From positions 682,001 through 746,000 of the forward strand of contig NZ_CP074406.1 of NCBI RefSeq assembly GCF_018388425.1: a stretch of 64,000 nt of DNA, read 5' to 3'. The translations under genes and the position numbers were made by a program. Under the pieces are notes generated by a model. The model was not told the DNA's origin. It worked only from the letters and a program-made list of their open reading frames with translations, and made no database searches. Position 1 is the first letter of the stretch. The number at the start of each line of letters is the position of its first letter. Shown piece by piece: positions 16,924-24,531 of the stretch. This stretch comes from Nocardioides faecalis. Its GTDB lineage: Bacteria; Actinomycetota; Actinomycetes; Propionibacteriales; Nocardioidaceae.

Positions 16924-16998
16924 ATGCCGATACTTCCTGCGACTGTCGGTGGCACCACCTACGTTCGCTACGACGCCATGATCCTAAGGAGCAATTGA
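16924..16998 (+). CDS. Possible 24-codon upstream ORF in front of the TIR gene
   Basis: ATG 16924 begins a 24-residue frame (MPILPATVGGTTYVRYD...) whose TGA at 16996-16998 is one base before the TIR start. The TIR ribosome site AAGGAG at 16986-16991 lies inside it, so translation of the two could be coupled. The frame is open further upstream without a better start. The region 16697-16923 otherwise shows nothing recognisable. Speculative. Confidence 0.3.
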   Translation: MPILPATVGGTTYVRYDAMILRSN

Positions 16999-16999
16999 G

Positions 17000-17431
17000 A
17001 TGGCCCTGCCACGAGCATTTCTGAGTTTCGACTTCGACCACGACCAGACGCCCAAGATCCTGTTCGCGGGCCAGGCCAAGGACAAGTCGCCGACGCCCTT
17101 CGCGGTGGAGGACTGGTCCTCCAAGAAGCACCTGCCCCAGGCCGAGTGGGAGAAGTTGATCAAGGAGAAGATCAACAGTTGCCACATGCTGATTGTTCTC
17201 GTGGGCAAGCACATGGGTACCGCCACCGGGGTCGTGAAGGAAATCGAGATGGCCAAGGCGCGAGACGTCCCGTGCTTCGGCGTCTACGTCAACGGGGCAG
17301 GCACCACCTCCACCCTGCCCACCGGGCTCGCTCGCAACAACGTCGTCGCGTGGAAGTGGGAAACCGTCGCCGCGATGGTCGACAAGTGCGCCAGGGCGGG
17401 CAAGAACGGTCGCTACGCGGGATGGGCGTGA
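17000..17431 (+). CDS. TIR-like (ThsB/MTH538-type) protein, probable phage sensor and signal producer
   Basis: A 143-residue single-domain protein. It opens with ALPRAFLSFDFDHDQ, the strand A signature of the MTH538/ThsB TIR-like family, then WSSKKHLPQAEWEKLIKEKI, a hydrophobic strand CHMLIVLVGKHMG, and GVVKEIEMAKARDVPCFGVYV, whose Glu lies where the catalytic Glu of TIR NADases is expected. In Thoeris defence such proteins respond to phage and make cyclic ADP-ribose isomers. It has a good AAGGAG site. The stop TGA originally overlapped the GTG start of the caspase gene (GTGA) before the insertion sequence arrived. The ligand made, if any, is unknown. Confidence 0.8.
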   Translation: MALPRAFLSFDFDHDQTPKILFAGQAKDKSPTPFAVEDWSSKKHLPQAEWEKLIKEKINSCHMLIVLVGKHMGTATGVVKEIEMAKARDVPCFGVYVNGAGTTSTLPTGLARNNVVAWKWETVAAMVDKCARAGKNGRYAGWA

Positions 17432-17438
17432 CTTTGAG
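17431..17438. repeat. Left target-site duplication of the insertion sequence
   Basis: ACTTTGAG, repeated exactly at 18884-18891. Eight bases is the usual duplication for the ISL3 family. Its first base is the last base of the TIR stop codon. Confidence 0.95.
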
Positions 17439-18883
17439 GGCTCATCCGAATCCAGGGTGTAGGCGCGGCCTGAAGCCACCGGTCTCCAGCAGGCTCCTGG
17501 CGATGTAGTTGGTGAGGTTGCGGAACCCGAGCGCGGATCCGCGGAGGTGCTCGAGCCTGCCGTTGATCGCCTCCGTTGGCCCGTTGCTGGTGCCCGGTCG
17601 GTCGAAGTAGGCCAGCACGTCGTCGGCACGCTTCTTCAGCGTCCGACCGAGGGTGACGACCTCGCTGAGGGCCTTGGGGACGCCTGCGCTGACCGCCTCG
17701 ATGAGCTTGACCATCTGTGCCCGGCCACGGCCGCGGTCCTCGTCGCGGTAGGCGGCGATCATCTGCTGGTAGATGCCCCAGGTTGCCTCGACCTCAACAT
17801 GCGCATCGACGGCGAAGAGCGCGGCGAGTCGGGCGGTCTGCTTGTCGGTGAGCAGCCCGGCGCCGGTGTGCAGGGTGCGCCGGGCCCCGTAGAGCGGGTC
17901 GCCCTTGTGTCCGCGGTGGCCGTGGATGGCCTGCTGGACCCGGCGTCGGCACCGATCCAGCGCGTCGCCGGCCAGGCGCACCACGTGGAAGGGATCCATG
18001 ACCGCGACCGCGTCGGGGAGTTCCTCGGTGGTGGCGGTCTTGAACCCGCTGAACCCGTCCATCGCGACGACCTCCACGCCCTGGCGCCAGGCGTCGGGGC
18101 GGGCGGCGAGCCAGGTCTTGAAGGCCTGCTTCGAGCGGCCCTCGACCATGTCCAGCAGCCGCGCGGGTCCGGTGCCGTCGCGGACCGGGGTGAGATCGAT
18201 GATCACGGTGACGTACTTGTCGCCCTTCTTGGTGTGACGCCAGACGTGCTCATCGACGCCGACAACCTTCACGCCGTTGAAGCGGGCCGGGTCGTCGATC
18301 AGGGCCCGCTTGCCCTCGGCCAGGACTGCGTCGTTCGCGGTGCCCCAGGCGACCCCGAGTGCCTCGGCGACCCGGGCGACGGTGAGGTGGGCGACCACCA
18401 CTCCTTCGAGTGCCCACCGCAGCCCACGGCGCGACAGCTTCGCGCGCGGCTCAGCCGCACGGCTGGTGTCTTGGCGCCACACGTGACCGCAGCCGCTGCA
18501 CCGGTAGCGACGGATCGTGACGATCAGCGTCGTGGGCCGCCACCCGAGCGGTTCGTGGGCCAACTGTCGGGTCACGGTGTCGCGCGGTGCCCCTTCGCAG
18601 CCGCAGCGGCGGCACCACTGGTCGGGCTCAAGGACCCGGCATGCGAGGACCGCGCGACCGGGTTCGAGGCGCTGGCCGGTGACGACGAGGCCGAGCTCAT
18701 CGAGTCGGCAGAAGGTGGACAGATCGGGGTGGGCGAACGCATGCGAGCGGTCGCCGACGGTAGCGTCGGGCACGTCGAGGTCTTTCGAGATGAGCGTGTA
18801 GGAGCCTTCATCTTCGGGAGACCTCGACGCCTATCCCGGGACCGCCACGCCAACCCGCGCTACACCCTCAACTGTGATGAGCC
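17439..18883. mobile_element. ISL3-family insertion sequence, complete
   Basis: A 1445-bp element bounded by imperfect 24-bp inverted repeats at 17439-17462 and 18860-18883. Both ends begin GGCTCATC and finish AGGGTGTAG read inward. It is flanked by identical 8-bp duplications ACTTTGAG and contains one intact transposase on the minus strand. The intact ends, gene and duplications suggest a recent insertion. It separates the TIR gene from its caspase partner. Confidence 0.95.
17442..18773 (-). CDS. ISL3 family transposase
   Basis: 443 residues. An N-terminal zinc-finger region (CRRCGCEGAPRDTVTR, RRYRCSGCGHVWRQD) and a helix-turn-helix (VARVAEALGVAWGTANDAV) precede the DDE catalytic core, with Asp in GVDEHVWRH and in AMDGFSGFKTA and the C-terminal TEAINGRLEHLRGSALGFRN typical of ISL3 transposases. 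The GTG start at 18773 is the best-placed one. The stop codon lies within the left inverted repeat. The gene runs opposite to the operon it interrupts, so it gives the caspase gene no sense transcription. Confidence 0.95.
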   Translation of the reverse strand: MPDATVGDRSHAFAHPDLSTFCRLDELGLVVTGQRLEPGRAVLACRVLEPDQWCRRCGCEGAPRDTVTRQLAHEPLGWRPTTLIVTIRRYRCSGCGHVWRQDTSRAAEPRAKLSRRGLRWALEGVVVAHLTVARVAEALGVAWGTANDAVLAEGKRALIDDPARFNGVKVVGVDEHVWRHTKKGDKYVTVIIDLTPVRDGTGPARLLDMVEGRSKQAFKTWLAARPDAWRQGVEVVAMDGFSGFKTATTEELPDAVAVMDPFHVVRLAGDALDRCRRRVQQAIHGHRGHKGDPLYGARRTLHTGAGLLTDKQTARLAALFAVDAHVEVEATWGIYQQMIAAYRDEDRGRGRAQMVKLIEAVSAGVPKALSEVVTLGRTLKKRADDVLAYFDRPGTSNGPTEAINGRLEHLRGSALGFRNLTNYIARSLLETGGFRPRLHPGFG

Positions 18884-18891
18884 ACTTTGAG
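18884..18891. repeat. Right target-site duplication of the insertion sequence
   Basis: ACTTTGAG, identical to 17431-17438. It contains the TTG that is now the first usable start codon of the caspase gene. Confidence 0.95.
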
Positions 18892-19876
18892 TCGCACCCG
18901 TAGAGCACTAGTGGTTGGCGTCAACAACTACGTTCGCGCACCACTCAACGGTTGCGTTCCGGACGCGGTTGAGATCGCGGATCGTCTGAGGACGAATGAT
19001 GACGGCTCCCCCAACTTCGCCGTCGAGACGCGAATCTCCGACCACGGGGAACTGCCAATCGAGCGACCGCTCCTCCGACAGCGCATCAAGGACTTCTTCA
19101 CCAATGTCTCGGGCATGGACTTAGTGTTCTACTTCTCTGGACACGGACGGCAGGACGACCGAGGGGCCGAACTCGTCACCTCTGAACTTGATGGCGTGCC
19201 GGTCAGTGAACTCATGACCTTGGCGAACGGCAGTGCCGCGCGGACCGTAACCATCATCCTCGACTGCTGTTTCAGCGGAGACGTTGGTAACACCCCAGGG
19301 CTCCAATCCATGCAGGTTGCGCCGGACTTCCGCAAGGAAATCGCGGTCGTCTCATCTGGAGTGACTGTCCTGGCCGCATCGAAATCGACCGAGGTTTCGA
19401 TGGAGAGCCGTGGCCACGGTCAGTTCACGAGACTGCTCCTCGACGGATTGGACGGTGCGGCCACGGATCATCTGGGCAACATCACCGCCCTCTCCCTCTA
19501 CGCTCATGCCTCTCGCGCCTTCGACGCATGGGAGCAGACCCCCGTGTTCAAGGCCAATCTCGCCGACGCAGTCGTGCTCCGCCAAGGCCCCAGTTGGATC
19601 TCAGTGGAAGACGTGCGTCGTCTTCCGCAACACTTCGCATCCGAAGCCGACCGGATCACCCTCACCCTCGAACACGAAGGGGAAGGACGACCACTCTCCG
19701 CTCCCGGGACGGCTGAACAGCAGGAACTCGACTACCTCAAGCGTCTGCGGAACGTGGGTCTCGCAACCACTGAGAACGACGAGGACTTCTACTTCGCCAC
19801 ACTCAATGGGCACGAGGTCTACCTCACGCCCGCCGGGCGCATGCTGTGGACCTTGGCCAAGAGGGGGAGCGTGTGA
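18887..19876 (+). CDS. Caspase-family (C14) protease, probable defence effector; native start removed by the IS
   Basis: 329 residues. The caspase-like domain begins RRALVVGVNNYVRAPLNGCV; the catalytic pair is His86 in YFSGHGRQDD and Cys128 in ILDCCFSGD. Residues about 265-329, ending EVYLTPAGRMLWTLAKRG, look like a winged-helix module. TIR-activated bacterial caspases degrade cell proteins and stop phage growth. Removing the IS and one duplication restores GTG-ACT-TTG-AGT, a GTG start overlapping the TIR stop. Now a stop codon lies two codons before TTG 18887 and no ribosome site is visible, so expression is probably low or lost. The coding sequence itself is intact. It overlaps the SLOG gene by 4 bases. 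Confidence 0.82.
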   Translation: MSRTRRALVVGVNNYVRAPLNGCVPDAVEIADRLRTNDDGSPNFAVETRISDHGELPIERPLLRQRIKDFFTNVSGMDLVFYFSGHGRQDDRGAELVTSELDGVPVSELMTLANGSAARTVTIILDCCFSGDVGNTPGLQSMQVAPDFRKEIAVVSSGVTVLAASKSTEVSMESRGHGQFTRLLLDGLDGAATDHLGNITALSLYAHASRAFDAWEQTPVFKANLADAVVLRQGPSWISVEDVRRLPQHFASEADRITLTLEHEGEGRPLSAPGTAEQQELDYLKRLRNVGLATTENDEDFYFATLNGHEVYLTPAGRMLWTLAKRGSV

Positions 19877-20343
19877 CCGTCCTCGGTATCACCGGACATC
19901 AGGGTCTGCCAGTCGAGACCGTTGCCCTCCTGGAAGAGCGCCTGCCGGTCATCCTGCGGGACCTATCCGTATCCGAGATGGTGGGTAGCCTCGCCCAAGG
20001 TGCCGACCAGGTGTGTGCGGCGATCGCCGTGGATCAAGGAGTCCCGCTTCGGGTCATCATCCCGAGCCAGTCGTACGACGTCACCTTCGACGGCGAGGGG
20101 CTCGCGAGGTACCACGAGCTACTCCAACGGGCGTCATCGGTCGTCACCCTCTCCTATGGCGCCCCGTCCGAGACAGCCTTCTTCGCAGCCGGACGACAGG
20201 TTGCAGACGAGTCTGACGTACTCATTGCGGTTTGGGACGGACAGCCCGCTGCCGGACTCGGTGGCACTGGCGACGTGGTGGCTTACGCGCGAAGCAAGGG
20301 CACTCGGGTCGAGGTGCTCTGGCCCGAGGGCGTCGTCCGCTGA
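19873..20343 (+). CDS. SLOG-fold protein, third member of the TIR-caspase operon
   Basis: 156 residues with a Rossmann-like SLOG pattern: the N-terminal strand and loop TVLGITGHQGL, a SLAQGADQVCAAIAVDQGVPL helix-strand unit, and the C-terminal VADESDVLIAVWDGQPAAGLGGTGDVV, the usual ligand-pocket signature of YpsA/DprA-like SLOG proteins. SLOG domains bind nucleotide-derived ligands, including cyclic ADP-ribose species in Thoeris ThsA. GTG 19873 is chosen because it overlaps the caspase stop in GTGA and has GAGGGGGAG just upstream. A ligand-binding or signal-controlling role for the caspase is inferred, not shown. Confidence 0.75.
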   Translation: MTVLGITGHQGLPVETVALLEERLPVILRDLSVSEMVGSLAQGADQVCAAIAVDQGVPLRVIIPSQSYDVTFDGEGLARYHELLQRASSVVTLSYGAPSETAFFAAGRQVADESDVLIAVWDGQPAAGLGGTGDVVAYARSKGTRVEVLWPEGVVR

Positions 20344-20419
20344 GTGGCGGCACCAATGGCTCTCGTGAAATTAGGAGTGACGTTCGGATGAGATTCGACA
20401 GCTGATCCGCTGAGTCGTA

Positions 20420-20457
20420 CGACGGCCCGGTCCTCTTTCGGGAGGGCCGGGCCGTCG
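20420..20457 (+). terminator. Terminator of the TIR-caspase-SLOG operon
   Basis: CGACGGCCCGGTCCTC at 20420-20435 pairs with 20442-20457 (one G-T wobble) around a 6-base loop. No T run follows. Confidence 0.65.
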
Positions 20458-20691
20458 GCGTTAGCGGGTAGGAGGAGCCTTCTGCCATGCCTCTTGCTGC
20501 CGCGCTCCAGCGGCTACGGCCTCGTGGCGAGCACGGACGATCTACTGGGCTGGGTCACGGAGGCTCTGCAGGCGCTGGGCGGCCCAGAAGCTGCGCGGCG
20601 ACGGCACATTGGCTTCCGCTGAGCCGACGCGCTCGCGGGGTACTTCGACGAATCGACACACCGACGCGACACGCGGTGTGACCATGTCCCG
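20458..20691 (+). other. Gap with a possible gene remnant
   Basis: Between the operon terminator and the NERD helicase no whole gene is seen. One frame, about 20509-20613, reads SGYGLVASTDDLLGWVTEAL followed by QALGGPEAARRRHIGFR and a stop. This looks like the end of a protein without its beginning. It may be debris left at the right edge of the island. Weak evidence. Confidence 0.25.
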
Positions 20692-22353
20692 GTGCCGACC
20701 TGCATCCCCGAGAACCCCACGTTCACGACGGGCGCCGAGCGCGAGGTCTGGGACCTCCTTCGCGACCAGCTCGGCCCGGACGACGTGCTGCTGGCGAACG
20801 TCCGGCTGACGAACGAGGACAAGGACCACGAGGCGGACCTCGTGGTGCTGATGCCGGACTTCGGCGCGCTGGTGCTGGAGATCAAGGGAGGCTCGGTCTG
20901 GTACGACCAGGGCTGGATCCAGAAGGGTGCCGCGGACGAGGCGCACTGGATCGCGCCGGTGGCGCAGGCGCGGGACGCGAAGTACGCGATCCGCACCTAC
21001 GTCGAGAACCAGGCGGTGTGGGGGAGTCGCACCCGGATCCGGTGGGCGCACGGGGTGGTGACGCCGTACTCGGTCTTCGGCGACGACTTCTCCGTGCCCG
21101 AGCTGCCGCGGTGGGCGCTGCACGACAAGGGCGACCTCGCGCACCTCGTCACCCGGCTGCGGGCCAACGCGTCCCAGGGAGACAGCCAGCGCGCGCCGGA
21201 CGGCGACGACGTCGCGGCGATCGCCGACGCACTGACGGCCCGGTTCAACACCTCCTACTACGACGTCAACGCGGAGGCGGCGGAGCGGGCGGCCGAGGCG
21301 GACCGGCTCACCGAGCAGCAGATGCAGATCCTCTCGGTCACCCGACTGATCAACCGGGTCGAGGTCCGCGGCGGCGCCGGCTCCGGCAAGACCGTGCTGG
21401 CCCTGCAGCAGGCCAAGGAGCTCACCCGCGGCTCCGCCAAGCACGAGCGACCGGCCCAGCGGGTCGCGCTGATCTGCTACTCGATCGGCCTGGCGACGTA
21501 CCTCAAGCGGCAGGTCGCCTCCTGGCCCCGACGCCAGCAGCCGAGCTTCGTGGGCACCTTCCACGAGTTCGGCAAGCAGTGGGAGGCGCCCGACGGCGAC
21601 CGCGCCGACAGCGCCTTCTGGGAGGAGGAGCTGCCCCGTCTGATGAGCGAGCTGGCGGACGACCTGCCGGACGGCCAGCGGTACGACGCGGTGGTGGTCG
21701 ACGAGGCGCAGGACTTCGCCGAGTCGTGGTGGACCCCGGTGCTGAAGGCGTTGCGCGACGAGGAGCGCGGCGGGCTCTACGTCTTCTCGGACGAGAACCA
21801 GCGCATCTTCGGCCGCTTCGGCGTCCCGCCGGTGGCGCTGGTCCCGCTCGTGCTGGACCACTGCCTGCGCAACACCCGTGAGATCCACGAGGCGTTCGCC
21901 CCGCTGGCGCCCTCGCGCATGTATGCCCGTGGCGGCTCCGGCCCGGAGGTCCGGTTCGTGCCGTCCTCGGCCGCCGACGCCGAGGAGGCCGCCGACGACG
22001 AGGTCGTGCGGCTGCTCGACGAGGAGGGCTGGGAGCCCGGCCGGGTCGCGCTCATCACCACCGGCCACCGGCACACCTCACACCGGATGCAGGTCGAGAG
22101 CAGCACCCAGGAGGAGTACTGGGAGACGTTCTGGGACGCCGAGGAGGTCTTCTACGGCCACGTCCTCGGCTGCAAGGGCCTCGAGCGTGCCGCGGTCGTG
22201 CTGTGCCTCAACGAGGAGTCGGTCACCGACCGTGCCCGCGAGCGGCTGTACGTCGGCATGTCGCGGGCGACCGACCAGCTCGTCGTGGTCGGCGACCCTG
22301 AGTGGGTCCGGCAGGTCGGCGGCCCGTCCGTCGCGCGCAGGCTGGGCATCTGA
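20692..22353 (+). CDS. NERD nuclease-domain protein fused to a UvrD-like helicase
   Basis: 553 residues. The N-terminal NERD domain (about 8-130) has the restriction-like pattern HEADLVVLMPDFGALVLEIKGG, i.e. D...E-x-K. The helicase core follows: GGAGSGKTVLALQQAKEL (Walker A), VVVDEAQDFAESWWTPVL (Walker B), FSDENQRIF and the C-terminal LYVGMSRATDQLVVVGD. NERD helicases process DNA and several occur in defence loci; no specific substrate is known. The GTG start follows the Thr/Arg-rich gap. Its position beside the island may be chance; its composition is that of the core genome. Confidence 0.88.
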   Translation: MPTCIPENPTFTTGAEREVWDLLRDQLGPDDVLLANVRLTNEDKDHEADLVVLMPDFGALVLEIKGGSVWYDQGWIQKGAADEAHWIAPVAQARDAKYAIRTYVENQAVWGSRTRIRWAHGVVTPYSVFGDDFSVPELPRWALHDKGDLAHLVTRLRANASQGDSQRAPDGDDVAAIADALTARFNTSYYDVNAEAAERAAEADRLTEQQMQILSVTRLINRVEVRGGAGSGKTVLALQQAKELTRGSAKHERPAQRVALICYSIGLATYLKRQVASWPRRQQPSFVGTFHEFGKQWEAPDGDRADSAFWEEELPRLMSELADDLPDGQRYDAVVVDEAQDFAESWWTPVLKALRDEERGGLYVFSDENQRIFGRFGVPPVALVPLVLDHCLRNTREIHEAFAPLAPSRMYARGGSGPEVRFVPSSAADAEEAADDEVVRLLDEEGWEPGRVALITTGHRHTSHRMQVESSTQEEYWETFWDAEEVFYGHVLGCKGLERAAVVLCLNEESVTDRARERLYVGMSRATDQLVVVGDPEWVRQVGGPSVARRLGI

Positions 22354-22456
22354 GCGCCGCGTCCCCTCGAGCACGGCCACGGCGCTGAGTTGCGTCGGAT
22401 GCCGGGTGGAACCTGTTCTCACGCCGGCCGGACGTGCGGGCGGAACGGAGGATGCC

Positions 22457-22927
22457 ATGTGCGTGGAGGAGAAGCCCGACCTCACCGGCGAGCTGGCGGC
22501 GATCATCGGCCTCGAGATCGAGGAGTTCGCCGAGCTCTTCGGTGCCGGCTGGCGGGTGGAGGAGCCCGGGCCGTGGCACGACTACGACGCCGACCCCTCC
22601 GGCGGCGAGGGTTGCCCGGCCACGCCGTGGCACGTCGCCGGCGACCCGGCGCAGCTGATGATCCGGGTGTTCGCCCACGGCGTGTTCCTGGCGTCCCCGC
22701 ACGGCCGGTCCATCGACCACCGGGTGGCGTACCGCCCGGAGCGCCAGCAGTACGTCGCCGCCTACGAGCTCGAGCAGGCGAGGGAGGTCGTCAAGCGCCT
22801 GCATACCTCGCGCCGGCGCACGTTCCGCTACTGCCGCTATTGCCGCGTCCACACCGCGCCGGAGGGCCGCTTCGACCACGACGTCTGCTACGGCTGCGCC
22901 ACCACGTGGTTCGGCATCATCTACTGA
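22457..22927 (+). CDS. Hypothetical protein with a C-terminal zinc-knuckle-like tail
   Basis: 156 residues beginning MCVEEKPDLTGELAAIIGLE. An acidic, His- and Trp-containing middle part (PGPWHDYDADPSGGEGCPAT) is followed by FRYCRYCRVHTAPEGRFDHD and VCYGC, four cysteines in two CxxC pairs that could bind zinc. ATG 22457 has GGAGG six bases upstream. No homologue family is recognised. It stands alone after the NERD helicase. Confidence 0.7.
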   Translation: MCVEEKPDLTGELAAIIGLEIEEFAELFGAGWRVEEPGPWHDYDADPSGGEGCPATPWHVAGDPAQLMIRVFAHGVFLASPHGRSIDHRVAYRPERQQYVAAYELEQAREVVKRLHTSRRRTFRYCRYCRVHTAPEGRFDHDVCYGCATTWFGIIY

Positions 22928-22990
22928 GCTCCGCCCAGGAAAGTCGTCGCCGATGCGGGTTCCGGGCTGTCAAGCGCTCAGACTGGTGTC

Positions 22991-23344
22991 GTGGCACCAA
23001 CTCCTGCAGTCCAGCTGCTCGCCCGCAAGGCGGAGCAGATCCTCGTCGACGTCGCCCGCGAGAGCGCCGAGCCGATCACGTACGGCGAGCTCGCCGAGCG
23101 GCTCAAGGCCGACGGCGCCCGTACCGTTCCCGCCCGCCAGGTCGCGAAGGCGCTCGCTGCGCTGCGCGAGCACCGCGGCACCTGGTCGTGGACTCCCTTC
23201 CTCACCGCGTGGGTCGTGGACCCCGAGACCGGTGAGCCCAACGAGGAGTACTTCGTCACCGGTGTCGGCGACGCCGCCGCCGTGCGTGCCAAGACCCACC
23301 AGCGGATCACCGCCGGCATCTACGACGCCGGTCAGGCCGTCTGA
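22991..23344 (+). CDS. Hypothetical protein with winged-helix-like segment
   Basis: 117 residues. PITYGELAERLKADGARTVP and ARQVAKALAALREHRGTW resemble a helix-turn-helix with a wing, the layout of small restriction-adaptor or regulatory proteins, but no family is recognised. The C-terminal half (WVVDPETGEPNEEYFVTGVG) is acidic and unremarkable. GTG start taken as the first in frame. Function not assigned. Confidence 0.65.
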   Translation: MAPTPAVQLLARKAEQILVDVARESAEPITYGELAERLKADGARTVPARQVAKALAALREHRGTWSWTPFLTAWVVDPETGEPNEEYFVTGVGDAAAVRAKTHQRITAGIYDAGQAV

Positions 23345-23548
23345 TCCGAAAGACCCGTCCGGGCCCTGGGCCCGGCGCCGCAGACGCGGGCTGAGTGACG
23401 TCAGCCGACCCCGTCCCGCCCCGAGCGCGAGCTCGCCGGCGGGACGTCGTCGTCCAGGGACTGAGAAGATCGCCCGCACAGCCGAATATAGGATCTACAC
23501 GCCGCCTAGGTTTCTTCCAAGGGTTCCAAAATTCTCGGGAGGACTTCC

Positions 23549-24508
23549 ATGATCCGGCGTCTCAGCACGTTCCTTGCCACTGTCTGCCTCGTCGCCACCG
23601 GCCTGATCGCGAGCGCGCCGGCACCCGCCCGCGCCGCGGCCGTGGCCTGCACCGGGTACTCCTCGTCCACGACCACCTGCACCAACACGCAGACGGTCAT
23701 CGGCGGCACGTCGTACTCGGTCGATTGGTACCAGCCCAAGGCCACCTCGAACGGGCTGATGCTGGTGCAGCACGGGTTCAGCCGGAACTGTGGCCACCTG
23801 CGCGGCACCAGCAAGGCGATCGCGGAGAAGGGGCTCACCGTCCTGTGCATCAACGCCGACATGACCGCCGGCAACCCCGCCCTCGCCGCCACCGTCGGTG
23901 ACTGGCTGACCGCCCGCGCGATCACCCCGCCGAACGGCAAGCCGCTGCCCACCGCCTACGTCGTGGGCGGTCACTCCGCCGGCGGCCACTTCGCCTCCGC
24001 GGTCGGCGCCCGGCTCGCCGCCAACGGCTACCCGCAGCTGAAGGGCGCCGTGCTCTTCGACGCCGTCGCGGCCGAGGGCTTCAGCGCCAACCTGCAGGCG
24101 ATCTCCGCGGGCGGCGCCCGGCGCGTGCTCCAGGTCGCCGCGCGCCCGAGCGTGACGAACCTGGCCAACAACTCCTTCGGCGCCCTCAACGACCTCGACA
24201 GCGGCTTCGTCGGCATCCAGCTGGTCTGGTCGTCGTACTTCCTGGGCGCGCCGATCGGCGGCAGCTGCCACACCGACGTCGAGGGCGAGGACACCGACCT
24301 CGTCGGCACCGCCGGCGCGCTGTGCTCGCCCAGCAGCACCCAGACCCAGCGGCTGCGCGACTTCGGCTCCACCTGGGCCCGCGACCTCGCCACCGGCACC
24401 ACGACGGCGGCCTACCACTGCGTCGACGACCAGGTGCTCGCCAGCTGCGGCAGCAAGGTCCGCGACCTCGCGGACCGCAGCCTCCCGCTGGCGGCCCCGA
24501 TCCGCTGA
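23549..24508 (+). CDS. Secreted alpha/beta-hydrolase (lipase/esterase-like)
   Basis: 319 residues with a clear signal peptide (hydrophobic residues about 8-25, cleavage after ARA). Two early cysteines (ACTGYSSSTTTCT) may form a disulphide. The nucleophile elbow is GGHSAGGHFASAVG and the oxyanion region LVQHGFSRN. A late YHCVDDQVLASCG carries the candidate His with two more cysteines. Such enzymes hydrolyse lipids or polyesters outside the cell; substrate unknown. Single gene, ATG start preceded by GGGAGGA. Confidence 0.8.
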   Translation: MIRRLSTFLATVCLVATGLIASAPAPARAAAVACTGYSSSTTTCTNTQTVIGGTSYSVDWYQPKATSNGLMLVQHGFSRNCGHLRGTSKAIAEKGLTVLCINADMTAGNPALAATVGDWLTARAITPPNGKPLPTAYVVGGHSAGGHFASAVGARLAANGYPQLKGAVLFDAVAAEGFSANLQAISAGGARRVLQVAARPSVTNLANNSFGALNDLDSGFVGIQLVWSSYFLGAPIGGSCHTDVEGEDTDLVGTAGALCSPSSTQTQRLRDFGSTWARDLATGTTTAAYHCVDDQVLASCGSKVRDLADRSLPLAAPIR

Positions 24509-24531
24509 GGCGGCGTTGCTAGCGTCGCGGC

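Noticed and set aside
16772..16981. Open frame (MSPHAGAFPRHETGG...) upstream of the TIR gene
   Set aside because: Composition is unlike a protein; the 24-codon uORF in another frame is only slightly better supported.
17547..18890. Open frame on the plus strand across the IS
   Set aside because: Antisense of the transposase; Gly/Val/Asp-rich shadow.
20395..20425. Copy of the island's left-edge repeat near the right edge (GAGATTCGACAG)
   Set aside because: Only about ten bases resemble the repeat unit; too short to call an att site or direct repeat.
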